From assembly GCF_000018865.1 (NCBI RefSeq), contig NC_010175.1:3596001-3660000 (forward strand): a stretch of 64,000 bases of DNA, given 5' to 3'. Numbering within the stretch: position 1 is the first letter of the stretch; each line of letters opens with the position of its first letter. Made by a program: the position numbers and the translations under genes. Below are positions 9,795-26,493 of the stretch, piece after piece. Source of the stretch: Chloroflexus aurantiacus J-10-fl. GTDB taxonomy: Bacteria > Chloroflexota > Chloroflexia > Chloroflexales > Chloroflexaceae. A model generated the notes under the pieces. It was not told the origin of the DNA. It saw only the letters and a program-made list of their open reading frames with translations, and ran no database searches.

Positions 9795-10052
9795 ATGTCA
9801 GGCTTTCTGGTTAGTTTTGTCAGTATTCTCTTCACTGTCCTGTTTTATGCCATTTTGGGACGTGTGCTGGCGTCATGGATCGACCCACAGGGTAATTTTC
9901 CGGCTACCCGGTTTCTGCACGAAATTACGGAACCGATTCTCGGGCCTATTCGCAGTGTGATGCCTAACTTTGGGATGTTTGATTTTTCGCCGATTATTGC
10001 CATGCTGCTCCTCCAGCTTCTTGAGCGGCTCATCATCAGTGCAATTCGGTGA
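9795..10052 (+). CDS. YggT family membrane protein
   Basis: An 85-residue hydrophobic protein with two membrane segments (about residues 3-25 and 60-82). The spacing, including a conserved WIDPQGNF-like middle and PxLGPIRSVMP, fits the YggT/Ycf19 family, linked in other organisms to division and membrane organisation. ATG at 9795, with GGGAGG located in the hisD end, indicates coupling to hisD. Exact function unknown. Confidence 0.88.
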   Translation: MSGFLVSFVSILFTVLFYAILGRVLASWIDPQGNFPATRFLHEITEPILGPIRSVMPNFGMFDFSPIIAMLLLQLLERLIISAIR

Positions 10053-10214
10053 CAGGCATCTGCTGACTGATTATTGAACGCATTACGAACTCTCAAGAGC
10101 GTTCCATGCGATATTTGAACGTGTTTTCTCGATATTTATTTGATTGACATAATAATCGAGTTTTCTGTTGGATGAGATCGGAGATGTGTTCGCCGGACAT
10201 TGTGGACATAATGC

Positions 10215-11888
10215 ATGGCTCAGGAAACGTTACCCTCGCACGAGACTGCAACAGTAGATGATCGGTTGCTCTTGACCGTCGTGTTTCTCGCCGGGATTGG
10301 CACGCTCGGTATCGAGATGGTGATGCCGCGCATGCTGGCACCCTTCTTCGGCACTTCACAACCGATCTGGGCAGTCGTTATCGGCATGACCCTGGTCTAC
10401 CTGGCGATAGGCTATCGTCTGGGTGGTGCATTGGCCGACCGCCGGCCAGACTGGCGATTGTTGTTTCAACTCATTGGCTGGGCCGGGCTGAGTTGCGCAA
10501 TCATTCCCTTCATCGCCCGTCCAATCCTCGGGCTGGCTCAGGGCGCACTACGGAACGTCGCTGCTGGCGGTTTTCTGGCAGCGCTGATCGGGGTTATCAT
10601 TCTCTTTGCGGTGCCGGTCATTCTGATGGCCATGGTTGGCCCTTTTGCGATCCGGTTGCAGTTGCGGCGGGCCGACGATGTTGAACATGCCGGACGGACA
10701 GCCGGTACCATCTCGGCGCTCTCAACAATTGGCTCTATTGCCGGTACCTTCCTGACGGTGCTGGTGCTGATTCCGGCGATTGGTGTCACCAGCACGCTCT
10801 TTCTCTTTGCCGGCTTTCTGGTAGTTCTGAGTTTGATCGGTTTACGCGATCCGCGACGCTTATTCCTGGTGTTGACGGTCATCTTACTGGCCGGAGCGTA
10901 TCAACTCAACACCGGTGCAATTAAAGCTGCTGATTGTCGTAATTGCCGGTTAATTGCCGAATTTGAGTCGGATTACAACTACATTCAGGTTGCTGAGCAG
11001 GAAGTAACCTACAGTGACGGCGTGGTTGATCGGCGGCGGGTCTTGATCCTCAACGAAGGGCTGGCGTTACATTCCATTTACCGGCTCAAATACCGCGAAA
11101 CGGGGGATCCGCTCGATCTCCTCACCGATGGTGGGCCGTGGGATTACTTCAGCGTTGCACCGTACCTCTACCCCAATACCCGGCCAGAGGATGTGCGTTC
11201 ACTGGCGTTGCTCGGTGCTGCCGCGGGGAGTATTGCCCAGCAATTTCTGGCTATCTATGGCCCTGATACCGTCATTGATGCGGTAGAGATTGATCGGAAG
11301 ATCAGTGACGTGGGCAGGCGCTACTTCGACATGGCTGATGGTACGGCCCAGGCACCCTACTTCACCACCTACAACGAAGACGCGCGCTACTGGCTGGCAA
11401 CCACCGACCGCCAATACGACGTGATTGGGATGGATGCCTACCACCAGCCGTACATTCCATTTCACCTTACCACCGTCGAATTCTTTCGTGAAGTCAGAGC
11501 GAAACTCACTCCTCGTGGCGTTGCGGTCGTGAATGCCGGGAGACCGGCGAGCGGTGATGACCGGCTGGTCAATGCGCTGGCTTCAACAATGATCGCCGTC
11601 TTTCCACAGGTGTATATTATCGACACCCGCTTCAGTAATGCGATCTTAATCGGGGTGAATCAGCCGGTTGGCGATGGGGTGATCAACTTTATCGAAAATG
11701 CCACCCAGATCGACGAACCAGCGCTGCAACTGGTGATGTATTGGTCGTTGTACGAAGGGAGTTTCGGGCCACTACGTGAATTCACTCCGGCGATGGCGCA
11801 ATTCCAACCCTTCACCGACGATCACGCACCGGTTGAACAACTGATTGACGGTTTAATCTTCAGTGAGGTAGGGAGAATAGATCGGTAA
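10215..11888 (+). CDS. Membrane-fused spermidine-synthase-like protein
   Basis: A 557-residue fusion. Residues about 20-235 form seven or so membrane helices of the MFS-like type; from about 270 a soluble spermidine/spermine synthase-like methyltransferase fold follows (LALLGAAAGSIAQQF as the nucleotide-binding loop, VDAVEIDRKI, YDVIGMDAYHQP). The family is widespread and annotated as fused MFS/spermidine synthase, but substrates of most members are unproven. Its start (ATG 10215) lies after an AT-rich gap. Polyamine synthesis is a guess rather than a demonstrated role. Confidence 0.85.
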   Translation: MAQETLPSHETATVDDRLLLTVVFLAGIGTLGIEMVMPRMLAPFFGTSQPIWAVVIGMTLVYLAIGYRLGGALADRRPDWRLLFQLIGWAGLSCAIIPFIARPILGLAQGALRNVAAGGFLAALIGVIILFAVPVILMAMVGPFAIRLQLRRADDVEHAGRTAGTISALSTIGSIAGTFLTVLVLIPAIGVTSTLFLFAGFLVVLSLIGLRDPRRLFLVLTVILLAGAYQLNTGAIKAADCRNCRLIAEFESDYNYIQVAEQEVTYSDGVVDRRRVLILNEGLALHSIYRLKYRETGDPLDLLTDGGPWDYFSVAPYLYPNTRPEDVRSLALLGAAAGSIAQQFLAIYGPDTVIDAVEIDRKISDVGRRYFDMADGTAQAPYFTTYNEDARYWLATTDRQYDVIGMDAYHQPYIPFHLTTVEFFREVRAKLTPRGVAVVNAGRPASGDDRLVNALASTMIAVFPQVYIIDTRFSNAILIGVNQPVGDGVINFIENATQIDEPALQLVMYWSLYEGSFGPLREFTPAMAQFQPFTDDHAPVEQLIDGLIFSEVGRIDR

Positions 11889-11892
11889 TGGG

Positions 11893-11922
11893 TTGACAAA
11901 GTAGCGAAATATATGTTACTTT
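11893..11922 (+). promoter_or_regulatory. Probable sigma-70-type promoter upstream of the HNH gene
   Basis: TTGACA (11893-11898), 18-base spacer, then TACTTT (11917-11922) with a TG extended -10. It would start a transcript of about 280 bases before the HNH gene start codon. Confidence 0.55.
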
Positions 11923-12195
11923 TATATCGGTTACTCAGATTGTTTTATGGGAAAGCTATATTCTATGGCGCATTCGCCGTTACAACACCGTAGATTGTAC
12001 TGTCCGGCACCGTCCGGGCAGGTAGCCTGTTACTGCGCCAGTCGTCATCGCGGGCAGCGCAGTATGGGCGGTGATAGTGCGGCGTTGCAGGCCATAAGGG
12101 CAGTTTCTTCCGCAAACCGCATCAGGCCGCTCTAGCACGGGGCCAGGACGCCCCCGGGCAAGAGCCTTTGTTATGGTGATAACATCGGTTCATGT
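11923..12195 (+). ncRNA. Candidate structured leader or small RNA upstream of the HNH gene
   Basis: A GC-rich stretch between a good promoter and the HNH start codon, with no convincing coding frame. Local hairpins are visible: CAGG-TAG-CCTG, GTTAT-GGT-GATAAC and AACAT..ATGTT just before the ribosome binding site. I do not recognise an Rfam class. It could be a long 5' leader, a separate small RNA, or unstructured filler. Confidence 0.35.
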
Positions 12196-12210
12196 TAAGG
12201 GGGTTGTGTC

Positions 12211-12717
12211 TTGGCACAGCGAGTTCTCGTTCTCAACGCAAGTTACGAGCCACTGCAACTAATTTCAGTTCGCCGTGCGCTTATCCTCCTTCTGCAAGAA
12301 AAGGCTGAGCTTGTCGAAGCTGCCATGCAGCAGTTGCGGGCGCAATCCGTGACCTACAGTGTGCCGCTGGTTATTCGGCTGGTACGCTACATTCGGATTC
12401 CGCGCCAGCTCAGGCTCCCCTGTTCGCGGCGGGCAGTTTTTGCCCGTGATCGTGAGACCTGTCAGTATTGTGGGCAGCAACCCGGACGGAACAATCTTAC
12501 GATGGATCACGTTATTCCACGCTCGCAAGGAGGTCAGACCACCTGGGAGAATGTGGTGACGGCGTGTCGTGATTGTAATCACCGCAAGGGTGGGCGTACT
12601 CCCGAACAGGCCAACATGGTACTGCTCTCGACACCGCGCCAGCCGCAGTATCTGGCGTTTGCCCTGCTCGGCGAGCTGGAACGGCACGATGTCTGGCGAA
12701 AGTATGCCTACACCTAA
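12211..12717 (+). CDS. HNH endonuclease family protein
   Basis: A 168-residue protein starting with TTG after AAGGGGG. Residues about 85-150 form a zinc-stabilised HNH fold: [32 protein letters not shown]. The N-terminal half ([17 protein letters not shown]) is typical of the stand-alone chromosomal HNH proteins of Chloroflexota, Cyanobacteria and Actinobacteria, whose substrate is unknown. It has no RuvC part, so it is not IscB. Its stop overlaps the start of the YraN gene by 14 bases, implying joint expression. Confidence 0.88.
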   Translation: MAQRVLVLNASYEPLQLISVRRALILLLQEKAELVEAAMQQLRAQSVTYSVPLVIRLVRYIRIPRQLRLPCSRRAVFARDRETCQYCGQQPGRNNLTMDHVIPRSQGGQTTWENVVTACRDCNHRKGGRTPEQANMVLLSTPRQPQYLAFALLGELERHDVWRKYAYT

Positions 12718-13066
12718 GCGTCGGTTAGGCGAAGTTGGTGAACAGGCGGCAGCAGCGTATCTGGAACGATGCGGATATACAATCATCGCTCGTAACTGGC
12801 GCTGCCGGGATGGTGAGATCGATCTGGTTGCCCGTGAAGGCGACCAGATCGTTTTTGTTGAGGTTCGTACCCGTCACGATCAGCACGCGCTGGAGACGAT
12901 TACGCTGGCAAAACAGCAACGTCTGGTTGCGCTGGCGTATCACTATCTTTCGGCGCATGATCTACCCGCCACGACCCGCTGGCGGATCGACGTGATCGCG
13001 CTTACCGCTCGCGGTGGGAGGATTGTTGATTACGATCACGTGATTGCCGCTGTGGGTGAGGATTAG
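12704..13066 (+). CDS. YraN family protein (UPF0102)
   Basis: A 120-residue protein with the YraN nuclease-like fold: [19 protein letters not shown], then [21 protein letters not shown], in which E, D and E-V-R sit where the PD-(D/E)xK acidic residues occur. The ATG at 12704 lies inside the end of the HNH gene. Function is not established; the fold resembles Holliday-junction resolvases. Confidence 0.9.
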   Translation: MPTPKRRLGEVGEQAAAAYLERCGYTIIARNWRCRDGEIDLVAREGDQIVFVEVRTRHDQHALETITLAKQQRLVALAYHYLSAHDLPATTRWRIDVIALTARGGRIVDYDHVIAAVGED

Positions 13067-13135
13067 CGGTCGGCAAGAACAGCAGCCCGGCGTTGGGGAC
13101 GGTGGAAGCGGTGGGGTGGCCTGTTATCGGCGGCA

Positions 13136-13670
13136 GTAGGGGCACGGTATGCCGTGCCCCGACAATCCGGCGACGTACACGTTGTTCGTGTGGCCGGTGT
13201 GAGACGTGCCCGGCGTTGAGGATGGTGGCTGCGGTAGGGTGGCTGCCACACGCCAGATGTGGTGATATGTTATCGGGCGTGGAAGACGGTCGTTCCAGGT
13301 GTCGCAGCGTTCTCAGGTGGGCCACCAGCGGGTAGTAGGGGCGACGCATGCGTCGCCCCTACTGGCGTTCAAAGAATCCGTTCGGTGTGGCGGAGGGGCA
13401 CGGCATGCCGTACCCCGACAATCCGGCGACGTACACGTTGTTCGTGTTGTTGTGAGACGTGCCCGGCGTTGAGGACGGTGGCTGCGGTAGGGTGGCTGCC
13501 ACACGCCAGATGTGGTGATATGTTACCGGGCGTGGAAGGCGGTTGTGCCAGGTGCCACAGCGTTCTCAGGTGGGCCGCCAGCGGGTGGTAGGGGCGACGC
13601 ATGCGTCGCCCCTACCGGCGTCCAAAGAATCCGTTCGGTGTGACGTAGGGGCACGGCATGCCGTGCCCCC
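13136..13670. repeat. Two tandem copies of a ~255-bp palindrome-rich repeat
   Basis: A unit beginning with a GGGGCACGGCATGCCGT.. hairpin followed by GACAATCCGGCGAC recurs after 256 bases (13161 and 13417). Within each unit a GTAGGGGCGACGC..GCCCCTAC hairpin recurs after 253 bases (13335-13362 and 13588-13615). A third start is truncated at 13645-13670. No conserved coding frame. It lies just upstream of the defence island. The remaining gap to 13807 has a GCCGC-TTCAG-GCGGC hairpin near 13698. Confidence 0.85.
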
Positions 13671-13807
13671 GTTTCTCTGGTATCCTTAGAGGGTATGCCG
13701 CTTCAGGCGGCAGGCACCACGTGGTTTGTAATGCACCGCTAATCATGGTGTGTTACCATTCATAAAAATCAGGAGTGTTTTCTACGTGATAGGAACGGGG
13801 AGAGACG

Positions 13808-16800
13808 TTGCTGGCGCTCGATGATTTGAAACCTGGGGTGACGATTCGCGGTATTCTGCCCGATACGCCGGTGACGGTGGTGAGTGTACAGTGGTACGGG
13901 ACGGAGGCGTTGACGCTGGTGTATCGCGATCCCAGCGGGAAGGTGGCCGATCAGTTGCTGTATCGCAGTGATGAAGCGCGCCTGGAGCTGGTTGAGCAGG
14001 GGCGACCCTGGAGTTTTGATGGCGATGGATCGCTCTTTCGGCTGGTCGCTGAGGCACATCGGATTCGGCTGGCTTATCTGTTCGATCCGCTGCTGGCCGT
14101 GCATACGTCGCTGGTGGAACCGTTGCCGCATCAGATTACCGCTGTCTATGAGGCGATGTTGCCGCGCCAGCCGTTGCGCTTTTTGTTGGCCGATGACCCC
14201 GGCGCCGGGAAGACGATTATGGCCGGGTTGTTGATGAAGGAGTTGATCGCCCGCGGTGATTTGCAACGCTGTCTGGTTATCTGTCCCGGTAATCTGGTTG
14301 AGCAGTGGCAGGATGAACTCGACCGCCGGTTCCATTTGCCGTTCGAGATTCTGACCAACGATGGTCTGGAAGCGGCCCGCACCGGGAACTGGTTTTTGGA
14401 ACATCCGCTGGTGATCGCCCGCCTCGATAAGCTGGCCCGCGATGAACAGGCGCAGGCGAAGCTCGCTGCTCCTGATAACCGCTACGATCTGGTGGTGATC
14501 GATGAGGCGCATAAGCTGTCGGCCAGCTTCTTCGGCGGTGAGATTAAGTACACCAAACGCTATCAGCTCGGTCAGCTCGTTTCTCGTCTGACCCGGCATT
14601 TTCTGCTGATGACGGCCACACCGCACAACGGCAAGGAAGCGGATTTTCAGCTCTTTCTTGCGCTGCTTGATGCTGATCGGTTTGAGGGTCGTTTCCGCGA
14701 TGGTGTCCATCAGGTTGATGTCTCCGATTTGATGCGGCGGATGACGAAAGAGCATCTGCTGAAGTTTGATGGGACGCCGCTCTTTCCGGAGCGAATTGCC
14801 TACACCGTGCCGTACCGTCTCTCTGCTGAGGAGGCGCGGCTGTACCACGACGTGACGACCTATGTGCGCGAGGAATTTAACCGCGCCGATGCATTGCAAA
14901 ATGACCGCCGATCAGGGACGGTGGGGTTTGCCCTGACTATTCTGCAGCGGCGACTGGCTTCGTCACCAGAAGCGATTTATCAATCGCTGCGGCGCCGGCG
15001 TGAGCGGTTGGAGCGGCGTCTGCGCGAGCTGGAGCTGGAACAACGTGAGGTGCAGGTCACCAGTTCGATGCCCGATCTCAGTCGGGAAGATATTGACGAA
15101 CTCGAAGAGGCGCCTGAGAGTGAGCTGGCACAGATTGAGGAGGATGTGCTCGATCAGGCGACGGCAGCACGCACGATTGCTGAGTTGCGGCGTGAGATTG
15201 ATACGTTGAGGGCGCTGGAGGTGCAGGCTGATGCGGTGCGTCGCCAGGGGGTTGATACCAAGTGGCGCGAGTTGTCGGCGCTGCTCGGTGAGATTTTTAC
15301 GCCCGCTGCGCTCGCGCCGCAGATCGCCGAGGCGCATACGCCGTATGATGCCGATGGTGCTCCGAAGCCGAAACCGTCGCCGACGCAGAAGCTGGTTGTC
15401 TTTACCGAGCACCGTGATACGCTAACCTACCTGGAGCGGAAGATCAACGGTTTGTTCGGTCGGCCAGATGCGGTTGTGGTGATCCACGGTGGGATGGGGC
15501 GCGAGGAGCGCCGGAAGGCGCAGGAGCAGTTTCTGCACGATCCCGCTGTGCGGGTGCTGGTGGCGACCGATGCCGCCGGTGAAGGGATTAATCTGCAACG
15601 CGCTCATTTGATGGTGAATTACGATCTGCCCTGGAACCCGAACCGGCTGGAGCAACGCTTTGGCCGGATTCATCGTATCGGGCAGACCGAGGTCTGTTTC
15701 CTGTGGAATCTGGTGGCCGATGAGACCCGCGAAGGCGATGTGTACCGCCGTCTGCTCGATAAGCTGGAAGAGGCGCGGCGGGCGCTCGGTGGCAAGGTCT
15801 TCGACGTGCTCGGTAAGCTCCAGTTCGACGGTCGCCCGCTGCGCGATCTGATGATCGAGGCGATCCGCTACGGTGATCAGCCGGAGGTGCGCGCCCGGCT
15901 GTCGCAGGTAGTTGAAAACGCCGTGGATAAGGAGCGGTTGCAGGCGTTGCTGGAAGAGCGGGCGCTGGCCCACGATGTGATGGATGTCAGTCGGGTGGCC
16001 CGTATCCGGGTAGAGATGGAGCGGGCGGCAGCGCGGCGGCTACAACCGCATTACATTGAGTCGTTCTTTCTCGCGGCGTTTCGCCGGCTCGGCGGTACGG
16101 TGCGCGAACGCGAACCCCGGCGCTACGAGGTAACTCACGTGCCGGCAGTGGTACGCAATCGCAATCGCCAGATCGGGAGCGGTAATCCGGTGCTCCCGCG
16201 CTACGAGCGCATCTGCTTCGAGAAAGATCTTATCGCCCCGATGGGTCGCCCACTGGCTGCCTTCGTGTGCCCCGGTCATCCGCTGCTCGATGCTGTGATT
16301 GACCTGACGCTCGAACAGCACCGTGATCTGCTCAAGCGTGGTGCGATCCTGGTTGATGAGCGGGATGTCGGGCGCGAACCACGGGTGCTCTGCATCGTCG
16401 AACATGCCATTCAGGACGCCAGCCTGCTGCCGTCGGGCGAGCGGCGGACGGTGTCGCGCCGGATGCTGGCGGTCGAAATTGATGCCCACGGTCGTACCCG
16501 GCATCTCCAGTATGCGCCGTACCTCGACTACCGCCCACTCGCTGCCGACGAACCCGATGCTGCAACCATACTGGCGCACCCTGATGTGGCCTGGGTGACG
16601 CATGATCTGGAGCAGCGGGTGATGCAGGATGTGATTGCGCAGATGGTGCCTGAACACATCCGCGAGGTGCGCGAGCGACGGCTGGCCTGGATTGCGAAGA
16701 CGCGGGCTGCCGTGCAGGATCGGCTGACCAAAGAGATTATCTACTGGGATCGTCGCGCCGAGGAATGGAAACTGGACGAGCAGGCCGGAAAACGGAATGC

Positions 16801-17373
16801 CCGGCTTAACTGGCAAGAGGCGCGGAAGCGAGCCGACGATCTTGAAATCCGGCTCAAACAGCGGATGGATGAGCTTGATCGCGAGTCCCAACTCTCGCCC
16901 CTACCGCCCGTGCTGGTTGGTGGGGCGCTGATTATCCCGCGTGGGCTGCTGGACGCGCTAACCGGTCGGTCATCCACCATCCCATCCCAACCGACGGATA
17001 CGCAGGCGATTGCGGCGCGGGCGCGTGCCATTGTGATGGAGATCGAGCGCAGCCTGGGCTACGAGCCATCGGATCGGGAATGGGACCGGCTCGGCTACGA
17101 TATTGAAAGCCGCGACCCGCGCACCGGTCGGCTGCGCTTCATTGAAGTCAAGGGGCGCCGGGCCGACGCCGATACGATCACGGTGACCCGAAACGAGATT
17201 TTGACCGCACTCAATAAACCCGACGACTACATTCTGGCGCTGGTGAGTTTCCAGCCGGACGACCGGTATCAGGTGCGCTACATCCGCCACCCCTTCCGGC
17301 GTGAACCGGATTTCGGCGTGACCAGTGTCCAGTATCAGGTGACCGAATTGCTCAGCCGGGGAGAGGAACCACA

Positions 17374-17377
<4 letters not shown>
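13808..17377 (+). CDS. SNF2-type DEAH helicase with C-terminal DUF3883, defence system
   Basis: A 1189-residue superfamily 2 ATPase. Walker A is DPGAGKT (130-136), the DEAH box DEAH (232-235), motif III TATPHNG, and the C-terminal helicase lobe contains [12 protein letters not shown] and [12 protein letters not shown] charged coiled coil splits the lobes at about residues 400-480. The C-terminus (about 1070-1175) is a DUF3883 domain with IEVKG (1112-1116), a nuclease-like motif. Starts with TTG. The stop overlaps the methylase start (ATGA). With the downstream DUF1156 and DUF499 genes it forms an Hma-type (helicase-methylase-ATPase) set; by context it should act on foreign DNA. Confidence 0.9.
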
Positions 17378-20871
<3,494 letters not shown>

Positions 20872-20886
20872 CGGAAGGGAGTGGGG

Positions 20887-22287
20887 ATGCTAACGGGGGT
20901 TGAGGTGCGTCATTTCAAGTCGTGGCGTGCAAGCGAATGGATCGCGTGTGCCCCGATCACGATGTTCTTCGGCAGTAATAGCTCAGGTAAAACCAGTCTG
21001 CTTCAGCTTCTCCTCTTACTGAAGCAGACAACCGAGTCATCGGATCGGCAACAGGTGCTGAACCTTGGCGATACGCACAGTCCGGTTGATGCAGGTACAT
21101 TTCCCGATCTGCTGCATCGACACGAGCAAACACAATCGCTCTTCTGGCGGATCGCGTGGCAATTGCCACCAGACCTGACGATTGCACTACCGGGACGGAA
21201 GAACGGTGACCATCTTCCCGCACGAGAACTTGCATTTCAGGCGCGTATCGGATGGCATCAGCATAGCGACAGTACGCCGAACCTGCAAGCTCAGGCATCC
21301 CACGGTCGCGCAGTAGTTGAGGAGATGGCGTATCAACTTGCCGGTTATACGCTGGGTATGCGTTTGCGAGATCGGGTAAAGCAGGAGTATGAGCTGTACA
21401 GTGACCCGGCAGGTTTGTTTAGCCGGCCTTCCCGCAAGTCCCCGCGCCTGCCGTCACCCGTGAAGTGTTACGGATTTCCGGATGAGGTACAAAAGTATTA
21501 TAAACATGTGAGCTTTCTAACCGATCTTGAGTTTGCCCTGGAACAACTCTGCCGCCGTATGACGTACCTCGGCCCATTACGCGAATATCCGCGTCGGCAG
21601 TACACCTGGTCAGGCACGCCACCCACAGGTGTGGGGTATCGGGGTGAGCGCGTGATTGAGGCGCTGCTGGCCTCTCGTTTGTCTTCAGATGTCGCATCCG
21701 GCACGGATAGCGATCAACCGTCAGCGCTGGAGACAAGGGTCGCCGAATGGCTCAAAACCATGGAACTGATTGCAGATTTTGCTGTGCGTGCGGTAGCTCC
21801 GGGCGCTTCTCTCTTTCAGGTTTGGGTGCGCCGTGCTCAGCAAGCGCCGGAGGTGTTGATGACCGATGTTGGGTTTGGCATTTCCCAAATGTTACCGGTG
21901 ATCACACTCTGTTACTATGTCCCAAAAGGCTCTATCGTTATTCTTGAACACCCGGAAATTCATCTCCATCCACGGGCGCAGGCAGACCTGGCCGACGTTC
22001 TCATTGATGCAGTCAAAACGCGAGGCGTGCAGATCATTGTGGAAAGCCATAGTGAGCATCTGCTACGCCGACTGCAACGTCGGATTGCGGAAGACGTGTT
22101 GCCATCCGATCAGGCTGCTCTCTATGTTTGCACAACCGATGCAGAGGGAGTGTCGCACATTCAGCGTTTGCACCTCGATCCGTATGGCAACATTACCAAC
22201 TGGCCAAAGGATTTCTTCGGTGACGAGATGGGTGATCTGCTGGCAATGAGTGAAGCAGCGATGAAACGTCAGTTGGGGCAGGTGTGA
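20887..22287 (+). CDS. AAA ATPase with DUF3696 C-terminus (OLD/AriA-like), embedded in the defence island
   Basis: A 466-residue SMC/ABC-type ATPase. Walker A is GSNSSGKTS (29-37); the C-terminal half has the signature-like TDVGFGISQMLPV, Walker B VILEHPEIHLHP, the switch histidine in IIVESHSEHLL, and a DUF3696-type end (NWPKDFFGDEMGDL). Such ATPases act as sensors in OLD, PARIS and related anti-phage modules. The start could also be GTG at 20881; ATG 20887 is chosen for its spacing from AAGGGAG. The next gene, a PIN nuclease, starts within its stop codon (TGATG), so the two are translationally coupled and probably work as a pair. Confidence 0.87.
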   Translation: MLTGVEVRHFKSWRASEWIACAPITMFFGSNSSGKTSLLQLLLLLKQTTESSDRQQVLNLGDTHSPVDAGTFPDLLHRHEQTQSLFWRIAWQLPPDLTIALPGRKNGDHLPARELAFQARIGWHQHSDSTPNLQAQASHGRAVVEEMAYQLAGYTLGMRLRDRVKQEYELYSDPAGLFSRPSRKSPRLPSPVKCYGFPDEVQKYYKHVSFLTDLEFALEQLCRRMTYLGPLREYPRRQYTWSGTPPTGVGYRGERVIEALLASRLSSDVASGTDSDQPSALETRVAEWLKTMELIADFAVRAVAPGASLFQVWVRRAQQAPEVLMTDVGFGISQMLPVITLCYYVPKGSIVILEHPEIHLHPRAQADLADVLIDAVKTRGVQIIVESHSEHLLRRLQRRIAEDVLPSDQAALYVCTTDAEGVSHIQRLHLDPYGNITNWPKDFFGDEMGDLLAMSEAAMKRQLGQV

Positions 22288-22772
22288 TGATTCAGGAAGC
22301 GATTGTTGATACGAATATCCCTGTTGTGGCTAATGAACGTGCTGTTCAGGCGTCACCTGCGTGTGTGCTGCAATGTAAGCAGTTTCTCCGCGAGTTTACA
22401 GAAGATCAACGTATACTGGTGATTGATAGTGGCTGGCGGATTATCAAAGAATACAAACAACATCTCAGACAGGAGGGCCAGCCTGGAGTTGGCGACAGGT
22501 TTCTGAAGTGGGTGCTGACCAATCTGGCTAATCCGCAGCGGTGTCGTCAGGTAGCAATTACTCCGGTAGGAGACGGGCGCGAATTTGCTGAGTTTCCGGA
22601 CGATCCGGCACTTGCACGTTTTGATCGCTCTGACCGGAAATTTGTCGCTGTTGCCCGTGCCTGTCCATCACATCCGCCTGTCTACAATGCAGTTGACAGT
22701 GATTGGGTTCACTACCGACAATTGCTCGCAATGCACAACGTCCAGGTCGTTCAGGTTTGCCAGTCTGAGTAG
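22287..22772 (+). CDS. PIN-domain nuclease-like protein coupled to the DUF3696 ATPase
   Basis: A 161-residue protein that I read as a PIN-fold ribonuclease. The ordered acidic residues are present: Asp8 in IVDTN, Glu55 in IIKEYKQHL, Asp116 in DRSDRKFVAVA, and Asp137/Asp139 in NAVDSDW. PIN domains are metal-dependent RNases, often toxins. It overlaps the ATPase stop codon and has no antitoxin-like gene; the ATPase is the likely controller. The assignment is from motif order only, without a search; an unrelated small protein cannot be fully excluded. Confidence 0.72.
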   Translation: MIQEAIVDTNIPVVANERAVQASPACVLQCKQFLREFTEDQRILVIDSGWRIIKEYKQHLRQEGQPGVGDRFLKWVLTNLANPQRCRQVAITPVGDGREFAEFPDDPALARFDRSDRKFVAVARACPSHPPVYNAVDSDWVHYRQLLAMHNVQVVQVCQSE

Positions 22773-22799
22773 TCCATCTTGCCAGAAGAGGAGTTATCT

Positions 22800-26126
<3,327 letters not shown>

Positions 26127-26213
26127 TACCAGGCCGGCTCTCACCCCCATCGGGGGAGTGGGAAGATGGGCGTGCTCCGTATGATTTCCGGTCACTTGCC
26201 CCCCCTCCTGGCC

Positions 26214-26405
26214 TCCCCCCGCTGGGGGGAGGAATTGGGGGGGTATTTCCCCGCTGGGAGGAGGAATTGGGGGGTATTCCCCCGCTGGGGGGAGGAATTG
26301 GGGGGGTATTCCCCCGCTGGGGGGAGGAATTGGGGGGTATTCCCCCGCTGGGGGGAGGAATTGGGGGGGTATTCCCCCGCTGGGGGGAGGAGTTGGGGGG
26401 TATAC
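26214..26405. repeat. Six G-rich tandem repeats of 31-32 bp after the defence operon
   Basis: The unit GCTGGGGGGAGGAATTGGGG.. starts at 26221, 26253, 26284, 26316, 26347 and 26379, alternating 32 and 31 bases because the second G-run alternates seven and six. Each unit has CCCCC-GCT-GGGGG hairpin arms and runs of four or more G. A GC hairpin CCCGCCCC..GGGGCGGG ends the array near 26430. There are no unique spacers, so it is not CRISPR. Frames reading through it are artefacts. Confidence 0.9.
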
Positions 26406-26493
26406 TCCCGCCCCCAGCGGGGGCGGGCTGGGGTGGGGGTGATCCCTCACCTCCCCATTCCCCACTCCCCCCCCACCATTCCGCAAAGTGGGA

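Noticed and set aside
11947-12135. 62-codon open frame upstream of the HNH gene
   Set aside because: No ribosome binding site and unusual composition; it lies within the GC-rich leader.
12211-12717. IscB/HEARO-type RNA-guided nuclease
   Set aside because: The protein is 168 residues with HNH only; no RuvC segments or bridge helix.
13066-13602. Several open frames of 60-115 codons on both strands
   Set aside because: They follow the 255-bp repeats and palindromes and recur only because the DNA repeats.
20887-22772. PARIS (AriA-AriB)
   Set aside because: The partner lacks TOPRIM/DUF4435 features and instead shows PIN-type acidic residues.
26214-26405. CRISPR array
   Set aside because: Repeats abut without unique spacers; the same holds for 42438-42580 and 62300-62755.
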